A stretch of DNA of 64,000 nt from Spirodela intermedia (lineage: Eukaryota > Streptophyta > Magnoliopsida > Alismatales > Araceae), in assembly GCA_902729315.2 (NCBI GenBank), contig LR746271.1:2316001-2380000 (forward strand), in the 5' to 3' direction. Both the position numbers and the translations under genes were made by a program. The notes beneath the pieces are model-generated. The model did not search any database. It was not told where the DNA came from and was given only the letters and a program-made list of their open reading frames with translations. Positions 38,441 through 54,300 of the stretch are shown here, piece after piece. Within the stretch, counting starts at the first letter, position 1, and each line of letters opens with the position of its first letter.

Positions 38441-40089
38441 TGATATGGCCCACCCTGATGGATTAGAAACCTCTCTTACACAACCTCACTATGATAGACG
38501 AGTCTAGTTTTACTTTGAAGGCTTCAATCTTAACTAGTTAGAAGAAATTCTCACGCTTGTAATTGGTGTACTGTGTTTCTATTTTATTCAATATTTTTTT
38601 TCATTGTATCAATAATTTATGGGAAAAAAGAAAAAACAAAGGCAGCTAAACCTTCTTTAACATAATGAAGTAATTCTACAAGAGATGTACTTCAATTGGG
38701 AGGATGATGTAGCATATTTTTCTAGTGATACACATACTTTGCATCGTGTGCTATTTACAAGCTTATTTATCATGGTAAGAAATAGTAAACACACTTTAAA
38801 AAGACTTAAAAAATAATTGGACTTAAATTTCCATTCTTATTATTTATCAATGATGTTTACTTTTAATTTTCTCATTCTAGACCATTTTTAATTGGACAAT
38901 TGATATGCCTTATTTATATATGAATGAATTAGTATACTTTGCTTTCAAAATATATTGTTGGCTTTAAGAGCCTTGAATGTTTTTATATGACAAAGTATAA
39001 TAGTGTAATTATCTAAATAATAAATATATATTACTCATGAAGAATCACTATAACTAAAATATAATTATTAAACTAATAGAATTCACTTAGTGATTAAATA
39101 GTTTACATTCATACTTTAGATGGTTATAATAATCTGTTCAAAATTATTATTTTATTTAGTGTACATATTTTACATGAAAATTACACATCATAGCCATATA
39201 TTAGAATGAATCACTACTAGTTCATAAAATGTTCATGTAGATATTTTATAAGTGCTAGGATGAAGATATGCACATAACATCATATGCTAAAAAAATGTAC
39301 ATAAAATCATTCTTTACTTTGAAAGTATAATATTCTTGATATCTAATTTTTTTATTAATGATTACAAGAAATCACAAATGAGTTAAATAAGGAGATAATA
39401 TGAAACCTCAATAGTGATTGTTGATTCCCAGATTTTGTTGGACATGATTTTGGTTCTAATTTTATGAAAAATTATCATTTTATTTCAATGAATATATATT
39501 GATTAGCATTTTGTCTATTATATCTAGCTTCGAACCTACATGACCCATGACCCATTATTTATTATTTTGGTCTAGTTAACTATTGGTTATTTTTGTTGGA
39601 TTTTCTAAGATTTTAAAGAGGATATTGAGGAGGCATAAAAATTAATGATAAGACAAAATTACATATTTAAAGTTGTCATCCTTGTCCATTCAATAAGATT
39701 TGACCATCTATTATCTTAAAATTTTTCAATAACATTTGCAACATCTATTACAATTTTTTTTTGCTTGAAATGCAAAGTTCAAGTTAGAAATGCAAAGATG
39801 AAAAGTTGGGATTGCAATCCAATCGAGAATTCTTTTCATCCCAATTGAAAATCATAAACAAACCTTAAAAAATTCAAAGAATTTTAACACATAAGAGGAT
39901 CAAGGAATCAAGAGCAAATCTATCATCTTCCTCATTGAATGTTGGCAACTCATATCTTCTTTCAAAACTAGTCCCATAGTGAAATATTTTATTTATTTAT
40001 AGTTAAACTTGTGATAAGTGAGACTTATCCATGTAATCAATGATTGAAAATTTTAGAATCATGGATCTAGAGATATTTTGGGTGAAACT
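38441..40089. other. AT-rich intergenic DNA, probably old retroelement sequence
   Basis: Very AT-rich with no readable gene. It adjoins gypsy integrase remnants on the right and may be the unrecognisable front of that element, but nothing in it proves so. Confidence 0.4.
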
Positions 40090-41210
40090 ATGTGCGAGAT
40101 GAACCCTTATAATTAATGGATAAACAAAGTGTTTAGTGGGGATAACATAACTATAGATTTTCTTGAAGGGTTGGACCCTTCAAATGCCCTTCAAATGGAT
40201 TTAATGTCATTCTTGTTGTGGTCGTCATATTGGACAAATATGCTCATTTCATATTATGAGTGGCTGTATGGGGGAGTGTACTCTCTTTTCAGTTCCATAT
40301 ATCTTTGAGACATGCACTCGCCATGAAGGAAATCATCCTCACTTTCATAAAAGAAATAGTTCGACTACATGGGTTTCTTGAATCCATAGTTCTTAACAAA
40401 GACATGCTATTTAGGGAACCATTTTAGAACAAGTTCTTCAAATTATCATGCATGTCTGTATGCCAAATAAGTTCTCACACCCTCAAATTGATAGCTAGTC
40501 GGAGGTGGTCAATCTGAGTTTAGAAACTTACATGCACTATTTTGCAGGAGATCAACCACATCATAGAGCACTTAGATGGCCTAGATTGAATTATGGTTCA
40601 ACACCAAATTCAACGCATCTACAAGTACCTCTCCCTTGAAGATAGTATATGGACGAAACCACCCAATCTTTTGCACTATGAACTAGGGATAAAAAAGATG
40701 GTAGACCTTCAGATGAAGGTCTAGAGCAACTCAAATGATACTTGACCATTGCTCAAGCATAGATGAAGAGGTATGCAGATAGTAGAAGAAGAGAATTGAA
40801 GTTCCAACATGGGGATTATTTTTACCTTTGTTTACAACCATATAAGCAACATTTGCTAGCCCATAGGTCATTTGAGAAGTTGACACCCATTTTTTGGTCC
40901 ATTCTAAATCTTGGAAAAAATTGATAAGGTGGCATATTGCCTAGATCTACACAAAAGACAACATTTCACTTAATCATTCATATATCTCAACTCAAACAAG
41001 TAGGACATGTGGTATACCCTAGACCTATCAGTCCACTCCATCAAAATGATGAGTTGACATGGATAGTGGAACCCTCTGAGGTGTTAGCTAGAAGGAGCTT
41101 TCCCAAGAAGTCATTGTCAATTAAAAGAAGCTGTATGGGAGACTACATAAAGCATTCGATAGTAGTTTCCAGACTTTCATCTTGAGAACAAGGTGAATCT
41201 TCTAAGAGAG
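40090..41210 (+). mobile_element. Ty3/gypsy integrase and C-terminal polyprotein remnant
   Basis: Broken plus-strand reading of a gypsy integrase. FNVILVVVVILDKYAHFI near 40198 corresponds to the core strand with the second catalytic region. SEVVNLSLETYMHYFAGD near 40500-40550 matches the block after the catalytic Glu. The open segment 40937-41185 begins before IHISQLKQVGHVVYPRPISP and matches the integrase tail. CATCTTGAGAACAAGGTGAATC near 41178 is the usual end of such polyproteins. A possible 3' LTR follows to about 41.8 kb, but no second LTR was found. The element is clearly dead. Confidence 0.65.
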
Positions 41211-42054
41211 AGTATTGCTGAGGTGTTGATCATAGATTCTCACCCTGGTCAGAAAAGATACCACAGGATATGGACCAATGGCTCATAGCAACCATGAGAT
41301 GTAGAGGAGTCGAATGTCAATAATGGCCCAATGACAAGCATAGGTGGCCCAAGATGTCATATGTCATACTAAGATAAGGGCATAGGTGGCATATTACGAT
41401 GGAAGAATTATGAGTATAATCTCCATGTGTGGGGTGAAAGGAAAATTGACACTTCTAATCAGCTAGCTACCTTGAGGGTCCCCATCTCCTCTAATTATCC
41501 CTTATCTCCATTCTATTTTCTCTTTCTTCCCCCTTGTTACCTTCCCTTTCCCCTTCTCTCTCATTAGGAGACTATCAAGTGTTCTCTATTCATAGAGTTA
41601 TCTTCTCATAGTGTAGGTTTTTTGTGGGATTTTTTCTTGAGGTTAGTAAGCAACGGGTATGAATTTTTTCTATTGTTGGTAGAAAATCATGAAATACTCG
41701 GGCATTATCTTTTAATGTTTTGTCACCTTTTTTCTACTCCGAGATATATAGGGGTTCAAGACTCAATAATCATCTCATAATACAAGGTTCAGCGTCATGT
41801 GACATCTAGAGAGAGAGAGAATATTCTCTTATCCTTCATGAGGGAGAGGTATTTGCGTAAATATTGAGAGAAAAAGGTCTTTTTCACAGTGACAAAAAAA
41901 TCCACCTAGAATCCGATTAAATCTCCTCCGTACGGTGGAGATTCCTTGTTCTTTTATGTTTCAAAACCCTCTCCCCCTTCTACGGTTCCTCTCCCTCTCG
42001 CCATCTCCAGGTCGTAGCGCGGTTTACCAGGAGGAGCTCTGCCGATCTCGGAGA
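41211..42054. promoter_or_regulatory. Possible gypsy 3' LTR remnant and promoter/5' UTR of SAHH
   Basis: The left part is probably retroelement LTR; the right part, from about 41800 (short GA run at 41812-41820), must contain the SAHH promoter and leader. The last 120 bases form an in-frame extension of SAHH beginning with ATG 41935. No TATA box could be placed with confidence. Confidence 0.4.
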
Positions 42055-44273
<2,219 letters not shown>

Positions 44274-45462
44274 GCGACAGGTGCAATGCTGATTAGGGAA
44301 AGAGTTTTGTGAACCGTCTCGTCTCTGTTTCAGTGGCTCTCTCTTAAGTGGTTGGTCTGTGAGCTGACGTGAGAAATAAGTCGTAACTCTTAGGAGGCTT
44401 GTTGCTATCACATGATTATCTCATTTCATTGATGATGAGTATGATTCTGCTATCACATCAAACTCATTGGTGATGAATATGATAAAATGTTGAGAAAATG
44501 ATTAGGCAAAAGCATACTTAACCTAACTAAGGAAGGTCTTGACCCAAATTGATCAAATTAGGGACTAAATCATGGATTAGTGAATAACATAGTTGTCAAG
44601 AGCTCTAAGAAGATCTTAACAAATTAAAAGAGGATATTATTTCTTCATTAAATGTAGTAAGCCTTAGAACATGAGGATAGTGATAAGGGTTGGTAACCTT
44701 GCTTTGATCGTATTTGAAATATTTATCATCACCTTGGTCACTTTAGAAGAGTAGTAGATGCTCCTTGATGTCAACTAGACCCTCACATTTGATGCTTCCA
44801 TTCTCTCGATGAGAAATGTTGCATTTTGAGATATTTATTTGGACATATTTGGCACATAATAAACAACATGCTGTCCCTAATAAGTGTAGATAGATTAGGT
44901 TCGACATTTTTGGGAATAAAAGACACTACAAGGAATTCAAAAAAAGTTTGAAATTCTTAAGAAGAATTAAACTTTTTTGGGTTGTATTTTTTAAAAAAAT
45001 AATTTGAGAAGGAAAATAATAGTCAAGAAGAAGTGATAAATAGATGAAGTACTGGAAATTGGAAAAATGAGAAATATTAATGAAGACAAACTTTTCTAGA
45101 GAGGGTCATGTGCATTGGAAAATTTATTTTGTTGCTTGCTTGAGAATTTAAAAGTGAGGTGTAAAGAAGAGACTGCACTTATTGAAAACATGATAATTTC
45201 AAAACTTATTAGGTCATGTTAATTAAGTCTTGTTGACGATCTATATCTTTTTAAGGAGCACATGATTATTTTCTGCACATTAATACAAACCAATGTTTTG
45301 GTTATTGTCATGTTTGTTAAAATAAAATATAAAAGTCAAAGGAAAAATCATGTTAAATAGATTTATTGATATTTACAGGTGGAAGCATAAAGCAACGACG
45401 TTTAATTATACTGAATTACTATTTGTTCTCGACCCACATTGAAAACGCAAAATATATTTAGC
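44274..45462. other. Intergenic DNA downstream of SAHH
   Basis: SAHH 3' UTR and AT-rich sequence. Nothing else recognised. Confidence 0.5.
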
Positions 45463-45536
45463 TGCTTTCATTGAGAATTGAACTCAAGACCTCCCGCTTA
45501 CTAAACGGGTGCTCTAGCCAACTGAGCTATGAAAGC
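45463..45536 (-). tRNA. trnT-AGU: tRNA-Thr (anticodon AGT)
   Basis: Read on the minus strand, 74 bases fold as a complete cloverleaf. The acceptor stem GCTTTCA (45536-45530) pairs with TGAAAGC (45470-45464), with discriminator A. The D arm is GCTC...GAGC, and the anticodon stem is CCCGT/GCGGG around the loop TTAGTAA, giving anticodon AGT. The T arm is TTGAG with loop TTCAATT and CTCAA. The internal A and B box sequences (TAGCTCAGTTGG and AGTTCAATTCT) are near consensus. No intron. It is isolated, with no neighbouring tRNAs. Confidence 0.95.
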
Positions 45537-47940
45537 TGACTGTCATTCTAATTAATAAAATCTATTTCTTTCTCTTCTACCTTAAGGCCAAGCGTAGTAA
45601 AGCACTGCCTTGAAAAATTGGGGCATCTCTTCATGGTGGTTCATCTAATAGTGTTCTTTGTCACTCCATTTAGGTTGTGTTATTTTAGCTGAGCACTTGC
45701 CCATCACGAATAGATGGTGGAAACTTTTTTCCTTTCATACGAAGTTGGGAGAGGAATGGGCCTGACTTGAGGTAGATGAATCCAAGGCTTAAATTGGGAT
45801 GCATGAAACTTTGAATAGATCATTGATCCCTCTACTCAAACCAATTGATAGGCCACCAATCTAGTTCTTCCAATAAATCAATAAGGGTCATAAATAATAA
45901 TGCACTTAGTTTTGGATATCTCTTTTAAATATATAATCTAGTTTATGTGAATGCATCTTAAATAGGGAGAAAAGCCCAACTACTCACTTCCCTCATTGAA
46001 TAAATTTTTAATTTTCCTTCTGCTTTATTACCAATAAGTAAACCATTATTAATTTATTTAACTTTACCTTCCCTTGAAGATTACTTCATGTAAGGAGATA
46101 CCCCTTGAGTAACCTCTAAACAAGACATTGGTATTCAATTTACTACTGCTTGAGTTTGCCTAAGGTGACCACCTTCCCTTGTCTTTGAATGTTTCATAGA
46201 AAAACTCTCTCAAATAAGTTGACTTATATCAATCTAGGTCTCAATTTTCCCATCAATTGTTGGATGATTAATTGAGCTATGATTAATGCAATCTACTAAA
46301 AGATGGTATCTTATTTTGTTTATCTATGTGCAGTCACATTGATCTTAGTACTTCATGAAGTTTGGAAAGATTTTCAACAAGTTATTTTACAATATTATAC
46401 TTCTGGCCGAATAATGATGGATTTCTAATGAAAAATGATCACACTTTGACAATCAGACCATTCTAGTAAGATATTAAATTTCCCATGTCTTTCAATATTG
46501 GTTAATTTTAGAAAATTCATTTCTAAATCTTACCAAATTAGGGTTATTCATGTTAGTGGTTTCAAGAGTACCAAGGAATATTGAAATAAGTTTGATAGCT
46601 ACCTCTATTTGCTTACTCAGCTCTACAATAAAATGACGTTAGTAAGTGACCTATAGATATACCCGTAGTGCTTACTTGTCAATTACAAATTTAGGGCTCT
46701 AGAACCATCCCATATACATCAAAAGGGCTAAGTGCCCTTTTGATGAACAAAATCAAGAGAAAATCTAAGAAAAAAATATCTATGCATTTTATATGAACAT
46801 TTTTATTATAATCAATGTTTTTATAATTTTTGGAATTTGGAATTATTTGCTTGGACATCTACATTAAAATGTTTAGTGACTACTTCATGGCACTGCAACA
46901 ATGTCTTTTATTCTATTTTATTTTCTATAGTTCCTTCACGCTGATGATTTGATTCATTTTCTTTAAATAGACATTGTGGCTAGGAATGCCCTACTAGAAG
47001 CAAACTCACAAAAACACCCTATTTCTCTTTGTGGCTACTTAGAGTGTGTCCCTTTCTTATACTCATTCTTCATGGGTACTGAGAGGATATCTAGAACTGT
47101 CATGACTTTATTGCATGGCAAACTAGAATTTTGCACTTTAGCCTTGTTTTATCAAACTATAATATTCAACTTGCTAACATCAATTATCAAAATATATTTC
47201 TAGCAAAACATTGAAATCTGAGGGTGATTAAATGAATGAATTCATTAAATGGTTATTATATCATCATTGCCTTACAATTTTAACAAACATGTAAATGTCA
47301 ATATTTCCTCTATGGGATTCTTAGTTTCACATTTAGGCAAATATTTTACTTTTACTTTGTAAACTTTATTTCATTTATTTTAAGTAAGTGGCCATAACAA
47401 CAATAAATATCATTAAAAGCATGTGCTAAATACATATTGGGTGGTTCTAAAGTGGCAGATTTAGAGCATTGACCTTTCTTTGACTGTTTAATGGTGGACT
47501 AAGTAAAGCCTGATCATGCACCACAAGGACAAGTTGATGCTACTATGTTGATTGCATGCACCCACTCAATGTAAGAAGCATAGAGTCAATTACAAGTCAA
47601 AACCAGTATAAAAAAAATAAATGTCGTTTTTCCATTGTTAGAAGGAGTTGACTAAAAAAAGTCAGACTAATTGATTACCTACATGATTAGACCAGTCAAA
47701 GTAAAGGGCTCCATAGCACATTAGAATGGCCCACTTGGGACCAACAAATCATTCCAAATATATTTTTAAACGATATGGAATGAGGTTGAAGTGTTCATAT
47801 ATTACACATCTCTTTAATCGTTCATGTGACAATCTTTAATAGCTCAATTATCGCATGAAGAAAGCAAGCTTAGGCATGCGATTGAGAAAACGCCACGCGG
47901 GGGTAAATTAGTAATTTTTGGACTGCCGAGGCAGAGACGG
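45537..47940. other. AT-rich intergenic DNA
   Basis: About 2.4 kb of AT-rich sequence with only short chance frames. No transposon domain or RNA gene recognised. Confidence 0.5.
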
Positions 47941-48371
47941 CCCAGATCTCCGCTGTCGCCAATTAATCTCCGGCTTGGCAACGGAAATCTAATTCCGGGA
48001 AATTGAGATTCCGTCGAAATCCGAAACTTTGCCAAACGGGTGGCGAGAGGAAGCTTCCCCGGAGATCTGGGCTTCCATCGTCAGAGGGAAAAGTCGTGAC
48101 TCGTTTCTGTTTAGAAAGGGAATATTCTCCGTCGCGGGCGGCAACTTCCGAGCTCCTCTCCGGGGACGGCGGTCATGCTTGTTCTCGCCATGGCGGACGT
48201 CCCTACTCGGTCGTATCCAGTTTCGTCTGCTCCATGTTCGGGTGATCCGCCCCTCCGCAGATAGCGCTTTGGGAGATTCAGACTCTAGGGTTTTCCCTTC
48301 ACCTCGATTCACCATTTTGAATTCGAGGCGTCGGTTTCCCGGCCGTCGTGGCGCCGGAGGTAAAGTCCGAC

Positions 48372-51300
48372 ATGCGGCGTTCGTCACAGAGGGACTTCGC
48401 CGTCTACGAATTCAAGGAGGACGACGAGGCTATCGAGTCGGCGTCGGGGAGGTTCACGTCGAGGTTTGGGAAGCGAGGGAGCCCTAGGGGCGAGGCACAG
48501 GCTATTTCCCAGTTCACATTCTTGAAAGCCTGTAAGTTTCGTGTCTGCTTTATGTCATTGTTTCGTTAACCATCGCGGGCTGATGTAGACTTTTATGGGG
48601 TCGTGGACCTCCGATGAAGTCAGCTGGTCATTTTTCTATATTATATTTTACCTTCATCCACCTCATTCATCACGTAATTTTCGAGATCCTGAGAACTTGC
48701 TCTCGTCCATAGTTGACTAGTTCATACTGGAATCAGCTTCTTCGACTGGATTGTGGCCATAATTTGTCCATTTTCCGGAGCTACTCCTTAGTGATTAAAG
48801 TCGTTTGAGAAGACACCAGAGATTTTCGGAAGTGACCATTAACCAGTTAATTATCTAGAGCGCAGAAACCTGCTACAGCTAGATCCGAAGCAATCAGATA
48901 TACTCCTGTTACTTCGGACCCTTTTATCACACCACTAAGAAAGAGCAAGTAGGAATGTCTCTCACTGCTGGCGAATTCTCCTCGAGGTTTTTATTTCCAT
49001 AGATCAGACAGGTTCAAAAGTATTATTGGACGATCCTTCGCCTCGTCCATAGAAGTTAATTAAAATTTAAAATATCAATATATAACAGTCTAATTCATGA
49101 TTTTATTTATTTTATGGACGACACTGACACGGAGAAACGAAAGCTAGGGGAGTACGACTGACCTCTGGATTTGAATGTTTTGTTCTTTATTGGACTCCAA
49201 CAATCTAGTATTGGAATTAAGTCTGATGTATCTCTGGGAACTGTAAGACAACAGTAAATCTGTCATTATGTTCATATGACTAGGGCATGTCTGTTTTCTT
49301 TCACTCCATGTAAATGTACTTGTGTGTGTACATTATACAAAATTCCATGTGACGTTATGTATTATTCGTTGGGATCATCCTTTTTTTTTAATTTTTCATT
49401 GTGGTGCTCGTTTTACATTTCCTCTTATTATTTTTATTCTAGTTTTAGTTTACTATGCTTCTACAGATGCCTGGTATGCGAATAAGTATAATGGGTTAAT
49501 AGTTTATTATAAAAAATTAAGCTGGGCTAATTGCTCAATGCCTAAATTGTAAAATGACATTGGATAATTTTCTTATGTATGATCTCTTCTTGGTACTCTT
49601 CAAATCAAACATTTCCAAGTTGGGTTGTTCTTGTTTTAGTTTTTCTCTATGAGGCACTGAAATCATGTTTGCGATTTTCTGATTTTAGTTTCCACTGAAC
49701 TCTCTGCAGTTGCTGAGGATATGCTTAGTCATAACAGTGCAGTTGCTGAAGACTTGACTGGTGAGCAGAGTCTGACATTTTGTGTGGATGTTGATACAAG
49801 TGGGTGTGATTATACATATGATTGTTGTGTCTTGTGCCACACGCAGTTGCACAGTAATTTTTTTTATGGTAGAGCAGACATGATGGATGAAATTTCGTTA
49901 TCATTGAAAAGCTATAACATGTATGAGCTTACCTCTTGTGATGTTGCTGAAGTGACAACCACTGCACCTGAATGCATCACAGAAGATTCGACTAGAATGG
50001 AACTTTCTAGTCCTGCAACACCCTATTCTGCTGATGACCTGTCTAATTGTGCACTCTCAGACAAGCCATCCAATGTATTGGCTCCCATCAAAGTTAAACA
50101 ATCATCTTCATTTTTCATGCCATTTAATCCTTTCATAATTTTCACTATTCAATGTGCTTGACAACAGGAAACACAAGCCAGTGTTGGTTCAGACGATGGT
50201 GGCAGCTGGGTCTCAAGTCCCGATCACACAGACAATGAAGGTTTGAATTTCATTCTTTTTGATTTTTTTATCATTAGTTGCTTAAGTATTTATATTGACA
50301 TTTTGTGGAATCTCAGGTTCTTTCCAATATCCAGTTTCTTCTGATTATTGGACTGGAGTCAAAGAAGCTGTAAGTAACGGTATTTCTGTCCTTTTGTTGT
50401 CCTTCCATTTGTACCTTTTTCGAGGGATACATTTTTATTTCCCCCTTAATTGTGGAGAAGAAAAGATATTCGTATGGAATGTGCAATAATAATCCTTGTT
50501 GATTTTTTTTGTGACGGAAATTCATTAGGTGTAAATAAGAGACATAGGGATATATATCTGTGTAGCCAACTCACAAAAAAGTCTCTCTAATAAATGTTCC
50601 TGTGGGCCCACGGAAATATCGAATCATGCATTTATAGAGTTGAAAGATGTCGACAAGTCAGGCTTTTTTATGGGTTTTGATAAGCCTGTAGGGGTGATTT
50701 ATGCTAAGGGTCTTGATATCACATCTACTCTGGAGGTCTGGCCTACATGAACTGTAGCTGGATGGTGTTGCTGAACCAGTTCTAGGCTGCGTTTTGATTG
50801 CGTGGTAGACTGCATTTGACCTGTAACTGTTCGATTCAGATGTATGGATGAACTCTTACGGTTCCTCAAATCCCTCATAAACTAGAATAAGTAGTTAATT
50901 CCTCATTCTACGTTCCTAGCAATAGTAGCAACTTCTCTGATGTGGGAACCGTGAAAGTCTGCAAAAAGTGGCAAATTCTTCTCCAAATCGCCAAATTTAC
51001 TAAATGCAAGATAAACATGAAAATTTTGCTTTTCCGTACACTCAGCCCTGCAATTCATTTTGGAAGTTGGATGTGAGTGTAGAATGTGGATAATAGTTTG
51101 GGATAGTGCTACGTTCCTTTGGAATGAAATTTTCTGTCGAAGGGGGAAATATTAAATATCTTCAAAATCCCCAACTTCGCATCCCGGTGAAACTTGGGCT
51201 TTGCTGTTCTTTATTTCTTAAACTGTTTTCCAAGCCTAATTATAACTTTGGTGGGTGTGCAATTTGTCGAAATAATCTGAAATGAATCCGTACTATCTAC

Positions 51301-54300
51301 TCTCCCGTAATTCCACATGCCTGCCTCATTTTCTGAACGAAAACTAAAATAATATATCTACGTTTATTGATTTATATACTTCCCTAACTCTGGGCATTTA
51401 TTTTTAAAATGTCTTCCTAGAGCTCGATGTTTCTCCTGAGGTTACCCATTATCATTATTTTCCGAGTCAGGGATGGGAAAAGTAGAATTGTCCTTCATTT
51501 ATCCTCCTCTTCATGCATTTACGCATGGTAGGATGACATTTAGGTCTCTGCGTTCCTCCCTAAAAAATTGCAAACAGTCGTGCAGTCCTTTCTGTTGGCT
51601 AATTTCATTCCTGATCTTAATTTTCTACCAGTTCTGGTTTTCACTTGGTAACTTGTTATGACTGCTTAGTAAAGAAGATGTTTTATACAAGGACAATGTT
51701 CTGTTTTCCTTTTCCTTTTTTTATGGACTTAATTAGTTTGATGTTATTCAGTTTTGGCAATGAATAGGATGTTCGTGATGACCTTAACACGAGCCCACTA
51801 GGATCTATCATCTTCATTCTTCAGCTTTCATCATCTGGTCTTTCTGTTGTTACAAGTGGGTGCCTGGTACTAGGTAACAGTACTTGTCTAAATCTTGGGG
51901 ATTAGTCTTCCAAGAGGGATACCAACATTAGCCTTTTTTTTCTTGAAAACTAAATTGCCGAGAAATGCCGAATATTTAGGAAGTCATAAGCTGAGACGTC
52001 CCTTTCTCTAGGTTTCTGTAATCATGTCCACCACTATCAACTCATATTGTAGCATACTTATCTAGTAGTTTCTCTTCCACGATTGTGGCTTGACTCTTCC
52101 ATTTATTTGTCTGTGCAGGAGGATATTGATGTACCTATAATCGTTCTGGCTGAATATGTTATTTGCGGGAGCAAGATATACGCAGAATCTCAGTTGATTT
52201 TCCTCTCTGACAGCATCAAAATTCAGTGTTCAGACTCAAGTGGAAATAATTTCACCTCTGAATGGGGAATAGCTGATATAGATCATATCAATTGTCAGTG
52301 GAGTCAAAGTGTGGGTTCTGTTTTCTGCTGTTTTGAGACTAACTTGTCATGGCCATTAAACTGTCGACATTAACACCTGCTAGTTTCTTTTTTGGTGTTC
52401 AGGCCGGAACTACCTGGGTCAAGATCTGGCTGAAATCATATGCCAGTTCTGCCACAGTTCTGGATGCATGCAATACTTCTGGTACGAATTTCCTGATTTA
52501 ACTGTGCATTCCTGTTGTGGATATTTGAACTTTGGTGTCCTATATATTTACCAATATTCATTTTTGACGAATTCCAGTTTTTGAAATGGTTTTGAGCTTC
52601 ATTGTAATATTTGTGATTCGTTTGACCATGCTCTACATCATTTTAAGAATGCATGTTTACTCAAATTATATTTGTAACGTGATCAGGATCTAAAGCATGC
52701 AAAAGAGAAAGCTGTACTCAATGATTTATTTATCTTGCCATTTTTCTATATTTCTCAATCCTGGCTATTTGATTTGGGGCCTATTGAGATTTTTTCCTTT
52801 CAGGGCGTAGCTGTTTCTGCTGCTTAGTGGTAAGTGTGATGGTATCTAGTGGTCTTTATGGTCTGACGGCTCCCAATGTCCATTTGTGTATGCGTGTATG
52901 TTTTTTTGGGAGAATGGGTGGTGGTGGTGGAGTTTGTGAACTGGTTGCTGCTTGGGATTTATGGGTTTGATGGGCAGGAGGCTGGTGCTTCATGTGGGTG
53001 ATACTCTGGGAGGAAGGGGGGGTGGGTTGCCCCTTTTGTGTTAGGAGGCAGGTATGCTTCAATGTAGAGGTGAGTTTGAGTGGTGGTGTTTCGTTAGCTC
53101 GCTGCTAACCTGTTCTTAATACTGACAGGCAATCCTACTTGGTCTGTAGCTTTTGATTGGAGATGAGACTGTCGTGTGGAAATTTTCATGGCTTATTGAT
53201 TTTTCTAAGGAAAAGATCTGGCAATTTCAGAATAGACACCTGGGCTAGCTGTGGCTTTACGTGTTAGACATGCAGTGTTTGTCTTTTATTAGTCTGAGCA
53301 CATTGACTTGTAGCTCTCATTTGTAGCCCTAATCACCATTGGTCAATCATAACTTTGTGGATTGATGATAAAATTGTGTCTCAGAATTGATTGAATGAAT
53401 AAGCTTCAAGGAGTAATATTGTGGTTTTGTATTGGGTGTGAATTTCAGTTTATTCTGAATTATCCTGTATTTAAAGTGCATTTCTAAATTTGGCGATCTT
53501 TTTAAACTAAAGTAAAATAATCAGAAAAATATTTTTATGAATGATTTCTCTTCATTGATTTCCACCTAGTGTTTATTGAATCATCTTCATATGACACTTT
53601 CATTGTGTTGGATTGATGCCATTTAATGAGCCATATCTCATTTGCTCCTGGTACCGGTCTATTTTGTGGAAAATGCGAACAAAAAGAAATACTTAGCATG
53701 TTTCCTCTTTTGGGTATTGCTGTGTTGTATATATTTAAACCATCGATGAATATACATGAATTTTCTGTGCTTTTAGTGCAGTTTGAACTTTTGTGAATAT
53801 CTTCTTATTTTATTTTCAATTTTGCAAGACTGATAATTTTAACTAATATTTATTTTCTACTGTTACGGTACCATGTAATTTTTGTCTTTGTTTGCTTGTC
53901 ATTTATATGTTGCTGATCTACCACTGTAAACTGTTTGCAGTGTTGAAGTGTTGTGTACCGGATTTTCATTGGTTGGAGAAGGAGCAAAAGATAATGTTGT
54001 TGGCTCCAGGATACAAGAATATTTGGAGCACTGCTTCTGAGTAAGTTTTTAGATAGGAAACCTTTTATAATGTTGAGAAAGAGGATGTACGAGATAATTT
54101 TTATGGCAAACTTTGCACTGAATGGATGCCGCCGAGTGTTTTTTAAATGTGAATCTGTCTACCGCTTTCGAACCAGGCACATCCTGTGTATTCAAGACGT
54201 TATGAGTCAAAGATCTTTTGGCATGTCTTGTTCACCCATTTGGTAAATGTTTTGGGTGGACAAGATATTGAGTTGATACTAAAGAACTGCATGCTTCAGG

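Noticed and set aside
38441-40089. Separate gene in the AT-rich region before the second gypsy remnant
   Set aside because: Only very short frames are present with no splice-consistent coding blocks; the composition is that of old intergenic or transposon DNA.
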